Assembly (NCBI GenBank): GCA_023333565.1
Contig: JAJKFH010000336.1
Location: 124,001 to 188,000 of the forward strand
Length of the DNA: 64,000 nt
Reading direction: 5' to 3'
Source of the DNA: Puffinus mauretanicus
Taxonomy: Eukaryota > Chordata > Aves > Procellariiformes > Procellariidae
Shown here: positions 51,647-64,000 of the stretch, piece by piece
Numbering within the stretch: position 1 is the stretch's first letter
Layout: every line of letters begins with the position of its first letter
Translations under genes and position numbers: made by a program
The notes under the pieces: model-generated
What the model saw: only the letters and a program-made list of their open reading frames with translations
The model's database searches: none
What the model was told of the DNA's origin: nothing

Positions 51647-53920
51647 GATATCCTAGCTGCCTTGCATCAAAAGGTAAAATGGGGATGGAAAATTAGCTCA
51701 TTAGTGTGATTTGGATGTACTTCTGCATCCCTAATATACTGGGTCACTCAAAACGCCATCTTCTACCTTTGATTTTTTTTTTTACATTGGAGGAAGAACA
51801 AAGGAATTCTTCTCTCATACCACTGAGAAACATTTTAAATTCTTATACACAGCAGCCAGCTGGTGTTTCCAGATTTTTTTCACAGCTTTTTTGCATCGCA
51901 AATATGACTTCTCTAGAAGATACCTTCCCAGTGACACCCCGGCAGCTCTGAGCACGAAGAGGGGAAGGAGCAGGCGCTGCAGAAAGGCAGCAGTTTGACC
52001 ACCTGGGCCAGCAGCATGAGGGGGACAGAAGAGGGAGGAAAATTGGGGGGGCAAGGAGTCAGAATGCCAAAGTACTGAAATATGCAGGGGAAAAACACAT
52101 AGAAAAGTCAGATGCTAGAAGGAGCCTGTAAATTGAGTTTGGTTCATTTTTTGAGTATTTTTTGTGTAATTTTAGTTGGTGTGTCTGTAGAATAACCTGA
52201 CAAAATACATAGATCTGATTCCACTAAGACTCTTTATACTACTATGACAGTATCATAACTTAACTATCTAAATTCTTTTCTATTTCATAACAGAATTGCA
52301 TTCTTTAGATGCATTTAGGGTCATATCATATGCTTGCAATAGTATTTCTAGTAAAAACATCCATGACAAGAACTACTTTTGAAACTTGTGGCTATTTTTC
52401 CTGGCTTTTGGTCCCTAAAAGCCTGACTAGCGCTGTGCTTACAGACTTTAAAATATTCATTACGTTCTCTGGCCTGGAGCTGGCAACTGGATTATGTGAC
52501 AGGTGGTCCTGAAAGACATCCAAGCCCAGGGACAAACCGGCCCCCATCACCCCCCTGGACATTTCACTGCAGTTTAGGATCCTGAGACACAAACTGCCCT
52601 GGTATGAAAGTGATGATTGAATGTGATGGTTGACATCTTTCATTAAAATAAAATGCTTCCCCAATGGGAAAATTGGGCTCTAGATGGAAAAAAGGGGGGC
52701 AGGGGTAGTTAAGTGGGAAAAAGATGAAAAAAGATGGAAAAAGAACATATTCGCATTACACCATAGGTATTTCAATCCATATATTTCAACTTTCCCTTTA
52801 CCATCATGGGCACAAGTCTGCAGTCGGGCTCCATTTCCCAAAAGAAACTAAACCGCCCAACCGCCGTGGCTCCCTCCAGCATAAGGAAGCGCCCAGCGCA
52901 GACTGCAGCTCTCTACCGGAGATAAAGCCCGATGGTCACCTGGAATACAGGTGAAGGGGACAGCATGAAGCACCTGAACTGCAATTCCCCAGCATTTCAT
53001 GACAGCTAAATTTAGATAGTTCTCATCCAAGCAGCCAGCCAGTGTTCTACAGATAAAATGAATCCGTTTTTGACCAAGCTCCTCCCTTCTCCTCTAACAT
53101 TTATCTGTTATTTCGTATTATTTTATTGGCTTCGTGCCAAGGTGTGTGAAATTCGCTAAGTACAGCCTGAGAAAGGACATCAGTGCATAAAGTCTTTAAA
53201 AACTTTAATTCTAGCCAGTGGCTGGAGCAGAATGGCTTAGGGGACTCCAGTTGTAATGGAACGACATGGGGGGGGAAAGCTTGGAAATCTGGAGGCTCTA
53301 AGGGGAAAATCAATGGCAAAGGTGCCCTGACACACTTTGTTCAAATCAAAATGCCAAAGAAACAGAGGTGGTTTGTTGTGGGTTTTTTCATTTTAATATT
53401 CCAGAAAGTACAACTGGCTGATGGAGAGGGCAGGGGGGACCAGGACGTTCCAGTCTACAGTACTGCCCTCTTGATTTCATTATCTCTAGTCTCAAAACTC
53501 ACCTCTCCATATATTACTCTTTGTGTCCTGCTCACCTTGTCACCATCCTAGAAAATTTCAAGTAGCACAGGAAACCCATCCATCCCCACAGCAAGTAGAA
53601 GGGCTCATATACATTACTTTTTTTCCTCCGAAGTAACACTTTCATCTATTCTTTATTACAATCTTAATTGACTAGAAAAAAAAATCACTTGTGTAAAAAC
53701 TGACAATGGCTTTCACTCTTTGGGGAAATTTTAGAAGCCTGAAAGAAAAAGAACTGCAAGATCCCTTCACACAGACACAAACACACACATGCCCTTCGAG
53801 CTCATGGAGAGGAAGAATTTGAATTAGCTACTTTCATGGTGTGAAAGCCTAATTGCCAAAGAGACTTTTGGAAGCGACTGTGGGGATGTCCCCCTGCAAG
53901 AAGCAACACAATAGAAACCA

Positions 53921-53970
53921 TAGGAAAAGAAGAAGAGATGGGAAAAAGAAGAAAGAAAGAAAAGGATAGG
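53921..53970 (+). repeat. Polypurine tract
   Basis: About 50 bases, nearly all A or G (GAAA and GAAGA units), on the plus strand. Confidence 0.75.
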
Positions 53971-54488
53971 CACTAAGAATAGGCTCCACCTCAGAGGAGT
54001 ACAGGTGCTGCTCCCACCCATCAAGTGCATTTGGGGGCTGCCAGCGTTTTCCCTCTGGAGTTTCACTGGCCAGTTCCCAGAAAGACATGCCAGCAAGGTC
54101 CTGGTTAGAGGGCTACAGCCAAATGAGGGCATGAAAAAATGGCAATGTAATCCTCATCCCAAGGAGGAGAAGGGGTTTTGACAGCAGGGAGAGATCCCCA
54201 GTTTGCTTTCCCAGGCTTTACAGCCAGTACCTGTCTCGGTCCCTTGATCCCATGAACAAAAACTTTTGTGCATCTGCTGCTTCCCTTAAAGTCATCGTGG
54301 TAACTGCCCCTTCCACCTGCGCTTCTCTCCGCAGACCCTTGCCCACTCCGCCTCTGGAAAGACATCTTTATAGAGGCCGTGTATTTTGGAAAGACAGGAC
54401 AACAGAAAGATGACAGCACGCAGGAGTTAGAAACGCCAGTTCTGTTCCACGTCCCGGCCGCTGCCTCGCCACGAAGCCACCGCGCCGC

Positions 54489-54509
54489 TTATCTTTGAGC
54501 CAAAGATAA
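54489..54509. promoter_or_regulatory. Perfect 21-bp palindrome with GATA and TCF/LEF-like words
   Basis: TTATCTTTG (54489-54497), spacer AGC, CAAAGATAA (54501-54509). Each 9-bp arm holds a GATA-type AGATAA and an overlapping CAAAG, the core of TCF/LEF and SOX sites. It follows a short CpG-rich segment (about 54450-54488) and precedes an imperfect hairpin (54511-54540). A binding site is plausible and function is not shown. Confidence 0.4.
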
Positions 54510-54540
54510 CAAGAGAAGCCCCTGTAGGGCTCTTCTCTGG

Positions 54541-56399
54541 CTCAGAAGTCCTTGGACCATTTACTGGTTATTTAAAAGATAAAGACCGCATGTTCTTCCT
54601 TGGAAACAGAGTAAGACAGAGTCAGTCAATGACTCTGTTGGAAAACTGACCCGTCATCGCAGTTAAACTTGCATACCTAGCTACACAGCACGATAAAAAA
54701 TCCCAACACCTTAATAGTCCACCACGCTTTTCCACCACAAACAGCTTACTATCTAGGATTTAAACATTAAAATTGTAAACTTAATTATGTGTCAATGAAC
54801 AGGCTCACATAGAGAGAGCTTAGTTTATTCAAAATATCATAGTTAATTTGCCATCTTAAACAGTAAGCGGCCTTGGTTTTCATTAACTTAGAAAAGGGAA
54901 ACAGGTTATCTTGATGTAAGGCAAAAGTAACTTCTGAGAACAATAATATATATTTCTTTTTTCCCCAGTTTCATACTGTCGGCATATTCTTTTTAGCTCT
55001 GTCACTTTATATTTACTATTAGAACTATGACACGTCTGTGACTACATCTCAAAAGTAAATAGTGCACTTGCATATTCTACACCAATTTATGGAGTGGGTG
55101 CCTGTATGATGGATTAGTAAAATTCTGTAGTGTGTTTTAGGAATCAAACACAGGCTCTTTATCAAAGTGTTCAGAGACATCAAGCGTGTTATAAATTGGC
55201 TTGCAGCATAAAAAATGGATTAAAACATTCATTTTTGGTCTCGCTATATTTTTGATTCAAGCACATTAGCTGTCATTTTTTCCCCTGTATATTTTCAAAA
55301 GAATGACTTGTTCATAACAGGTTTAGGCAAGCTGGTGTTGGGAAGGGAATATGATCCTTTCATTTATTAAATACCAAGAACTAGACTTCCCCTGCCAGGA
55401 GTCTGCAGAAGTACAAGCACCAGATTTACTTATGCCGGAGGAGCGGACCATGAAACTCAGAACACGCAAAGAAAAATCCAGCTGTTTCCTTGAGTAGCAA
55501 TAACCACCCGACCAGGGCAGCACCAGCTAATCCCCCCACCACTGACTTTTTCATAGCCGCTAGGTTATACCTAAAGTCAGGCAATGGAAATGACTTCTGG
55601 CCACCAGCACCAGCGAAGAGATTCAGGTTGGCTTCCTCGGTGGAAAAGGCCACGCTGCCACCGTGTCACCACCAAATGCCCTCCTGCCCCCTCGCCCCCG
55701 CTCTCCACAAGCCACATCCCAGTTTTATCTCCTCAATAATGATTTATTCTACAATCTGCTTGCCATGTTACAGCAACGGCGGCAGGGATCTGTGAAGCAA
55801 GAACAAACTTCTCAGGTCTCCCCGTCGATTGTTTGAAGCCCATTAAGGAATAAAGCAGGATACCTATGGAGACTTGCACAGGAAAAAACAAGCATTTTTT
55901 GACTTAAATCGTTCAAAACAGCACACACAACTAATTTGCTAGGGAAGCAAGTTGATCTTCTTGTAGCTCATTGGCACCACATATTGGATTATTCTCTGTA
56001 AAAACACAACAAAAAGGATTAGGCTCAGGGCAGTTTGCAGAACTCTTTCCTCCAGCAGCTGCGCAGTATTACCATTTCCAAAGGCAGGACTCGAAGCCTT
56101 ATCAGCATTGCTATCTAAGGACCTTTCCTAGGCTTGTGATCCAGAACTAGACACAACAAATTCTCATCTGTAAATGTCAGCACTCGCACTAGGCGAGGTT
56201 TGTTTTCCCGTTAACACACAGATGGAGGATCAGATCAGAGATCAAATGTCAGAGTCGCCGATGACAGGAAATTAAATCAGTTTAGATGGAAGCCAAAATA
56301 ATATCAAAACATCTTTTTTTTTTTCTTTTTTTAATTAGACCTCCAGCTTTATGCAACGTAAACATGGCATAATTTTAGGTCAAGGGAGTAGACGGAGGT
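54541..56399. other. Unique non-coding DNA
   Basis: No supported gene or repeat. Short frames only, with T-rich tracts near 56312-56333. Confidence 0.5.
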
Positions 56400-56760
56400 T
56401 TTGAAGGAATTCTGATTTAAGACCCCCGAGAAAGACCGAGGGTGACAGCTAACATAAATTGCTGCTAGCCTCGCTGCATCCAGAGGGGGCTGCTGGGATG
56501 CTTGGGGACGGTCGCTGGACAAATTCAGCTAAGAGTCTCGGAGGGGTTTGAGAGTCCCCGCAGCGCGAGTATGCTGTCAGAAGTGGCAGAAGCTGAGAGT
56601 TTCACGACTCCCATCCATGACGGCCTCTACTTCTACCGGCTGCAGAGGAAGCCAGTATCTATCCACCTCTTGGCGGAGAGAAAGCGCGGTCGTGTTAGTC
56701 ACTCCTATAACCTGCTTGACAGAGGAATCGACATTCCCACTAGTCAAACATTAAGTTAGG
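56400..56760. other. GC-richer, possibly conserved element
   Basis: Compositionally distinct from its AT-rich flanks, with about a dozen CpGs, a MEIS/TGIF-type TGACAGCT (about 56442) and the block CTAACATAAATTGCTGCTAGCCT. A plus-strand frame (56502-56759, 85 codons) is open, with no known domain and no clear splice borders. It may be a conserved non-coding element or a relic of an ancient repeat. Confidence 0.3.
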
Positions 56761-57459
56761 GCTGCAACAGGCTGGAGCTGGCCACAGTTTGGCATTAGCT
56801 TAGCAAGGAAATACGGGCAACTTTCCACAGCTGTGCAGGAGACCCCTCTGTTACCGCACAGTCTCTCGCCAGCATGTCATTCTGGGTCCCTTTTCCATAT
56901 TCGAGCAGGCAAATGGTGAAACTTTTAGCAAACACTTGATAAGTGCAGATTTCATTTCAGCTGCCTATTCATTTGGTGCCCAAATCCTCTTGTGTGACAA
57001 CAGCTGGCCACCTCTGTAAAGAAGGTTTGGAACTTGAGCTTCAAGCGTGTCTGCAATCTTCCCAGAGATGCCACGGTGGGTCTTTCACCTCTCTGGTTTT
57101 CAGAGTGAATCAGAAGCAGGGAAGTGGGAGGTTGCAAGAACGGCTTCCAAATTCATTTCCAGAAGCAAAGAATCCACAGTCCAGAATAAACACACATTGC
57201 ACTTCTTTGCAGCATTAGGGGGGGCTCAGAAAGAACAAGAGGCAGGGCTGGAGCAAGAGCTACAGCCACAGAATTACAACAGTACCCTGGCCCTGGACAC
57301 ACACGTACTTACAGTTATTCAGGCGGTATATGTGAAACCTTGCATGAATACATACTTGCAATATACAATGTTAATACAGCAAGCGTCAAACACAAGTGCA
57401 TGCACATAAACAGTGGCAAACAGAGCTGCGAATCCAAAAATCAGACAATGACATGCTAG

Positions 57460-57492
57460 GAAAAAAAAAAAGAAAGAAAGAAAAAAAAAAAG
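57460..57492 (+). repeat. A-rich purine tract
   Basis: Two long A runs separated by GAAAGAAAGAAA units. Confidence 0.85.
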
Positions 57493-59603
57493 CCCAAGCT
57501 CTTGGCCTTGCTCTTCATGTTTCTTTGGCCTTGTATTTGGAATACAAGCAATACAGAATCCGCATTGTAGCCTTCATATCTCCGTTCACAATATCTGTGG
57601 ATACACAAGAAACAACAAAACCAGATGGGAAGTATTAGCAATCCCTGGAATAGAGAGAGACTGCAACTGCCAAAGACAATCTTCCACCTTTCCCCAATTA
57701 TAACGTGAACTTAGACAATCTAATTGTAACATGAAGCAACACAGGAACTACAGGGCTAGCAAATTATTTATTTATTAAATGAACTTAAGGAAAAGGGACC
57801 TTCACTGCACTATCTTGCTGGAAGACAAGATAAATAATGCATAGTAAGAAATAATTCTTCATTTACAGAGAACAGAGTAGATAATTTAATAGGACTTTAC
57901 GGCTTTATTTTTTAATGATTCTTCTATGGCAGGAATCATGTTGGGAATTACCTGACACACTATTTTTCGGTTGTAATGTTTCCATCATGTTTTGTTGCTG
58001 TTGGCTGTTTTCTTTTTTTCATTTAGTTTTCAGCTTCCATTTTCTTGGCTAAACAAACTGCTCTTGTATTTAATAATTGCAATGGAAGACGCTAACTGAT
58101 TTAGAGGGTTTACTGTACTTCTTACAGTGCTGTAAGTCACCGGGAGAAAGACTAACAATGAAACACTAGTAAATTAAATCCTTGAACAGTCTAAATAGTG
58201 TAGCTGTAATAAGTACCCCTAAATTATATTAAGTTCAATCACTAGCTGAGGATTTTCCCAGTGAAGCTAAAGACCTGCAGATGTTGGCACCACTATTTCT
58301 TATACTGATCAACTCTGTATTTGAGGCGGTGCAGAATAGCCAGAGGGAAGGAAAGAAAGCATGGGTTTAACTCCTTTCATACAAAAGGTGGATCTCAGCA
58401 TAGAGACCTGAGCTCACGCAGATTACTCTTTTCAAAGCTAACGTAAATAGCTTTCCAAACTCCTAGCTCTATGCAATATGGCAAAAAGCCCACAATTCGT
58501 GCATGCCCGTCATGCAAACTGCCAACATCACCAAAGCATTAGTGGAAAAAGAGAACAAAAGAAAAACCAAAGAAAGTCCTAAATTCCATCCTTCCCTCTC
58601 CACGATGCCATGGGTTACATACTAAACACATGCATCCACTTGCTTATGAATAACTAATAGGGGAAGAGATAATGCTTTCTATTTTTAATGAAGATTTGAT
58701 TTTCTTATTCAACAAGCAGCTCTTGAGCTTGAAGGAGGAATGATGGGGTGAGGTTACATGCCCTGCAAGAGGTCAGGCTAAGCACCATCCATTGATGTAG
58801 CCACAACCCTCATCCCACGAGGAGCTGGTCAAAAATTTTTCTGCTGAGCATTTTTTTAATTGGAAAAATGGACTCATCCAAAGGAAACTTTTTTTTTCTG
58901 GTGGTGGGACAAGAGAGAGGAACATGCATGTACATTGACTCAGCAATGAAAGCATTCACTTGGATGTAGGAGATCAAGATTCAGCTCCCGGGTCTGAACT
59001 AGGCAGAATAGCAACTGAAAACCTATGAATTTCACTTTCAGGAGACTGACCCACCAGCTCTTCTGGGTTTGAACAGAGCGGTCAGTGTTTGTTTCTGATT
59101 TTCAGGACATATTCTGCAAGGTGCCCTCCCACTTGAACCAGGCTTGTTTTTAACGCACTAAAACTTTTTATGAGATAGGAAAATAGCTTTGCCTCTAGCT
59201 CAGCTTTCCCTCAGCTCAGTAATTTCCCCAGGAGCTGCCAGTGGCTTAAATCTTTAACAAATACTGACTTATTAAACAGTTTAAGTTTAGTGTAAAGTTA
59301 CTAAACGTATAACAATCCAACATTTTTAGTATAGAAGTAAAGATTGTTCAAAACAATTCTCAGCTTTATTATTATTCATTCTGAATGAGGAGCTATGGGG
59401 CAGCCATATAATGCAATGTGTCAGTGTCACACTGCAGAACCTACTTTCTTCAATTACCCTAACTGTTGCTAAGCCAGGATATTAGCAATTCTATTCCAGA
59501 CAAGTCTGCGTGCCATGACTCACCTTCAGAGTTCACAGAAAAATTCAGAAGACCTCCATCTGTCAGCAAGTCCAATGCAAGGTTAACGTTGTGAAGCTGT
59601 CGG

Positions 59604-59622
59604 TGAGAGAGAGAGAGAGAGA
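59604..59622. repeat. (GA)n dinucleotide repeat
   Basis: About nine uninterrupted GA units. Confidence 0.9.
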
Positions 59623-59779
59623 TCAATACAACAAAAAATATTTTCCGCCCAATGGTGCAGTGGTCAGGAGGTTTTAAAAAGTATTTCTCTAGTAGCTGAA
59701 GTAAGATACTGATTCATAAATATGTACTCATATTCATCTCCTTAGTTTTGATGACTGCTTTTCAGAATTTCTACCAATT

Positions 59780-59810
59780 ATCATATAACATCATATAACA
59801 TCATATAACA
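59780..59810. repeat. Three tandem copies of a 10-bp unit
   Basis: ATCATATAAC repeated three times without a mismatch. Confidence 0.9.
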
Positions 59811-62800
59811 TGTGAAATCCATCTCCAACAAAACATATCCCATGAGGTGGGCAGAAGGATCCATTTGTTCAAAAAAAGACCTTACATGTGAAAGTTTTAT
59901 GTTAACGGATGTTTCCATAGGGAAAACAGGCTAGATTCATGGCTGGATCTAATAGATGCACGGAATTTATTTCTTTTTTTTTTTAACAATGCCAATACGC
60001 TTACCACATTTGGAACAAACGAAAAATACATAAGGAAAAAGTTCCCTATATTTCACTCAGAATTACGAAGACTGGAAATCTTCCAATCAGCTATATTTGT
60101 GAGCTAGAAGTCTGTGCTTTAACATATAAAGATGTCTATATGGAATAACAGTAGTGATGATATCCTTAATACTACTCATGAGAAATTAAGCACACGTCTA
60201 TGAATGAAGGCTGGGGTTTTTTTTCTGATTTTTCCTCACTTGTTTTTCTCCCCCTTCCCCACATAAAAGCAGCATCACATGCATATGCAATAGTCATGAA
60301 TGATTTTTTAAAGTAATATAACATCCCATTACTAGCTTCTTACAGCTTAAGGGAGTTGTTTACTTGGCTGGTAATTAGCAAACTCCCTTCCTCTAATGAA
60401 GTAACAAGACCTGAACGAACTTCAGATTGTCTCTTCATACATTCCTGAGGCTACTGAGCAATTTATCCTTCAGGAGGCACATCATAAACGCTGCCGTGCT
60501 GACAATAAGCACAGGGGCCCCCCACGCATAAGCCAAGTAAAAACTGTGTGCTCTGAATTGAAGCAATAGATTTATGTTTTACCTGATTTTCTGATTTACA
60601 AGTAACTGAGACTGACAGTTCGGATTCGGGCTTGTTTTCTTCCTCTGATAGTCAACAGCCAGGAGAGCTTAAGCTCATACAGATCTACACAATTTTCTGA
60701 TCAGAATGAATAAATCAAATGTTTTCTTAATGAACCAGCATAGGCAAAAGGGGCACATTTCCTTCTCTGTAATGCGTATGAGATTTGCAAGGAACGATAA
60801 CGTGCAGATTTCAAAATAAATCTTCAGACAGAAATACTGATAATTACCAAAGAAAGGCAACTTAGAAAAATAAGTCGTTTCATCCAGCTGCGCTTCCAGG
60901 CTCAAAAGAGCTGGACAATTCTCTAGGATTTACGACTGGACAGAGGTCAAGACATTTGAGGTATTTCATCTCTGGGCCTGTTTTGGCAAAAGTACCAAGT
61001 TGACACAGTTTTGATAAGCACAAGGGCCCTCCTTCATCTTCTTCATCTCCTGACTGCACAAAGTTCACCCCTAATTTCAGCCTATTTTGTGATTATATTC
61101 TTTGTCTCAGAATACACACCTTTCTATGCACATGAGCGGCCAGAGCTGGACTTTCTTTACCTGTAAGCCTCATTTTTTGATAAACACGCAAAAAACCTGC
61201 AACAAACCTACCCACATGCAGTGTTGTCTTCTTGCACATGCAGGCAGGTAACCTCCCAAATTTCTGCTCCCACTTTCCTCACCCCTCCTGTCCCTCTAAG
61301 ACAGGCTCCTGCCCTCCCTGCCTCTTATATTTTGTTTCTATTTCCTCCTCACTATCACTGCTTCCACCCCAATTTCCTTTCCTTGCGATTCACGAGGTGT
61401 ACATACCAGCTTCAAACCTCAAGCTTTCAGCCTGAATGAAAGTCAATGCACCGCATCGATCATAACGGTGCGTGTAGTTGTCACCACTTTTATAACACAA
61501 ATGACATGTTTTAAATCTCAGCAAAGGTTATATTTTCATACTTTACTGTACCAATTAACGTCTAAAATGACAGGCAGTTAGAAAGCACAGGGGAATTGAA
61601 AGACGTATTTTATGTACAAATGACAGTTGAACTATGGTCGCTCAGTATTTTTAGTTATATTGTCATCCTGTTTTTCATCTTGGAATGAACATCAGAGGAG
61701 AAACAAATGGTAAATACCACTTTGGCAAACTGTTCAACAGTAAGTCCAGTACTTGGAAGTAACTTCGCTAAAATGAAATTACTAGGATGTAGAGAATTGT
61801 ACTGAACCAGTTATATTCTTCTCTGAGGCCAGTGACCAGCACATGCAGGGTAAGGACTAGAAAGTCGGAGCTTTGATTTGTACCTAGAATGTAAGGGTAT
61901 CTCATTTCTTGAAAGAGATCTGTGAGGGTTGAATAGGGCTGATCCAAAAAGAAAAAGGTTATCTATGAAGTTTTAAACAAAAAAAGTATTCATTGACTTC
62001 CTCTGAATTACTGGAAATGTTAAAAATTTATTTCCAAGTCAATGGACCGGAGCAAACAATTTCGAAAACTGAGCAGAGGAGGAGAACGGGAAGAAAAACA
62101 ACGGCAAGGAAATGCTTTGATTTTGTTTGATTCAACCCTTCAAAATATATTTTCCAGTTCAGAATCATCTTAGATAAAAAAATCTGAATTTTCCTAATAC
62201 TTTTAACAGTCATCAACTGATAGCAATGAATTTTTGACAAAATTTGGACCTAGGTCTCCGACAATTGTGCTTTTAAATGTTTTGATGAAAAGCTCCACAG
62301 GAGTATTTATCAATTAATATGGGACCTCTGAGATTTTCATTACAAATAAATACTGCCCAGGGAGATTAACTGCAGTGAGGTCAGGAATCAGACGAAATCC
62401 TTGTCTGTGTGGGGAAGCTGGAATGCAAATCACACCAGAGGAGAGATTCCCTTCGCAGGCAGTTCTCAAACAAAAAGGATCTGACACATTTCACCTTCGG
62501 AGATCTAGCTGAATATAACCCAGGAAAAATAGCTACGGTTTCAAGATTTTTAGAGCTATTCAGAGTCCCAAATGAAAAAACTCTATCCACACCACAGACA
62601 ATTCGAAAATACCTCAAATATCTCAAAATATTTCAACATCCTAGATCTGTGGAAGAGGCATTTACACCGGCAGCCCAGCACACGCTACCTTCTGGCTGAG
62701 GCAACCTTTTTCTTTTAAAACACTGACGAAATCTGCCTGGTAGAGGTTGAAAAAGGACTCAAGCAAGTCTGGCTGGGTAGATTACAGCTCCCTGCCTCAG

Positions 62801-64000
62801 GGGAAGAAAAGATGTAAATTCTCAAGAGCTTCCTAAGCACAGAAGGGGCCTTCAAAATGTTCTGGTCATGCCTTGATTAAGGTATGTTTTTAGGACAGCG
62901 TAAGGAAATGTGTAAGGGATCCAGTTCTGCTATGCAAGAGGTGTCATCCACTTAAAAATGTTGGCTGCAGGACAGACTTGCAGGAGATAGCATAACAATT
63001 CCCCACCACACAGAGCCTCTGTATGTCACTGGAAGGCTTCAGAAGCACGTATCTGCCTAACAGACGCAAGTAACAATAGTTTGCCTCCCATGACATAATA
63101 ATTTTGAAGAAGACACCGACCTGTTCCAATGTATTTTTACAGCACCAAGTGTGTGCATTTGTACTGTCCCAAACCACCATCCTGCGAACACTGAGCATGC
63201 ACATGACTTCACACGCAGCAGCAGCAGCAGTGAAAGCAAGAGGCAGAGCTCTTCACTGACATACGGAAGCATTAAATATACAAGATGTTTGAAGCCTCAA
63301 GCTCTAAGTAATTAAATAACAACCTACCATCTCCGTGGTGCTGGCTGGAGTCAGGAAGAAATCCCTTAAATTCAGAAAGTAACCCTCCAGTTGTCCAATT
63401 AACAGAAGTAAGATAACTCCATCTGCAAACTGGATGAAGAATGATCTGAATATTATTTATTACGTTGGCTCTTAGTAAATTACTCCGACAAATGCCATTG
63501 TAGTGCTAAAGGAATTTAAATGATACTCTGGCAAGCAGACAGCCTAATGACTCAGCTCCCTCAACCCCTTCTACAGCGAACTTCGTATTTAGTTACATAA
63601 GGCTCCCAAGTTCATATTAATAAAAATACGACCTTGCAAAAGGACAGCTATTAAAACAAACTATTCCAGATGTGAAGAGACTTCAGATGACCACAAGCGA
63701 CAAACACGTAACTATAAATAAAAGAAAATTGTGCCTCATGACCGAGATTTATGACAAAACACTTGCAAAACTTCGTTTCTCACAGTTGCCCACCAGGAAC
63801 ACCCAAAAGAGCACCGGAGCACAGCTCCGCTTTCGATCCGCACAGCATAAATCGCAGGGACCGCCACTGCACCGAGGTTTTGAATGCCTGGAGCAAAGCA
63901 AGAGCTGTGGGCTGATTTCTCCCGCAGTTATTGCATGCGCATCTGCAGAAGCAGGGAAAGAAAAAGCCACGAGGGACGTCCCCGAGCTCATTTCCCATCG

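Larger units (their letters stand above)
48494..54430. other. Unique non-coding DNA
   Basis: No supported gene. Frames up to about 122 codons are scattered on both strands. It holds a 32-bp tandem duplication (49491-49554), an (AC)9 run (51629-51646) and a polypurine tract (about 53921-53970). A short stretch at about 48615-48643 resembles 56441-56470 (see findings). Confidence 0.5.
56761..64000. other. Unique AT-rich non-coding DNA to the window end
   Basis: No supported gene. It includes an A-rich purine tract (57460-57492), a small perfect inverted repeat CTTACAG-TG-CTGTAAG (58121-58136), a (GA)n run, a 10-bp triple repeat and a short GCA repeat (about 63218-63232). Frames are short and unrecognised. 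Confidence 0.55.

Noticed and set aside
1..64000. tRNA, rRNA, snRNA or CRISPR loci
   Set aside because: I found no convincing tRNA B-box with matching A-box, no U6 or U2-like starts, no rRNA blocks and no regularly spaced repeat array. A covariance-model scan would be decisive, and I could not run one.

Overview
This window looks like nuclear DNA from a bird. The evidence is three CR1 non-LTR retrotransposon copies (5'-truncated, minus strand, with the avian CR1 3' terminus built on the octamer ATTCTATG), one solo endogenous-retrovirus-type LTR of the kind common in avian genomes, an AT-rich background with short microsatellites, and the lack of mammalian Alu, B1 or L1 sequence. The long, fairly fresh CR1 copies fit a neoavian bird, but the species cannot be named from the sequence alone.

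No cellular protein-coding gene can be supported. Nearly all long open frames are either CR1 reverse-transcriptase remnants (5.2-6.8, 13.7-15.0 and 19.0-20.0 kb) or chance frames in GC-rich or pyrimidine-rich stretches (33.0-33.5, 41.1-41.8 and 46.5-47.1 kb). I saw no rRNA, tRNA, CRISPR array or bacterial-type operon. The window is best read as an intergenic or deep-intronic stretch of a gene-poor avian region.

Layout: 0-5.2 kb is unique DNA with a minus-strand G-quadruplex motif at 2.43 kb and a 26-bp tandem duplication at 2.96 kb. CR1 copy 1 is at 5.25-6.79 kb and the LTR at 7.73-8.33 kb, abutting a weak candidate exon at 8.50-8.63 kb. Unique DNA continues to CR1 copy 2 at 13.74-15.01 kb, which has a chimeric 5' end. 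CR1 copy 3, from another subfamily and with its remaining frame open, is at 19.0-19.98 kb. From 20 to 46 kb the DNA is mostly unique, with a small CpG-dense patch (22.56-22.75 kb), AT-rich stretches rich in octamer- and homeodomain-type words (28.95-29.17, 30.1-30.4, 34.3-34.7, 38.3-38.66 kb), a GC-rich patch (33.0-33.5 kb) and a roughly 100-bp ATT/ACT microsatellite (36.0 kb). A CpG-island-like block lies at 46.0-47.06 kb. A diverged direct duplication of about 130 bp follows (47.29 and 48.37 kb). From 48.5 kb to the end the DNA is again mostly unique, with simple repeats, a GATA/TCF-like palindrome at 54.49 kb and a GC-richer, possibly conserved stretch at 56.4-56.76 kb.

The most informative observations concern retrotransposon history. 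CR1 copies 1 and 2 are about 97% alike by eye, sit in different flanks, and share two disabling lesions (a frameshift just before the FADD catalytic motif and an in-frame TAG). This points to a common, already defective source. Copy 2 also carries a second, diverged piece of CR1 fused to its 5' end. The CpG-rich block at 46-47 kb and the paired repeat beside it are the best candidates for unannotated regulatory function. I found no evidence of a new multi-gene system.
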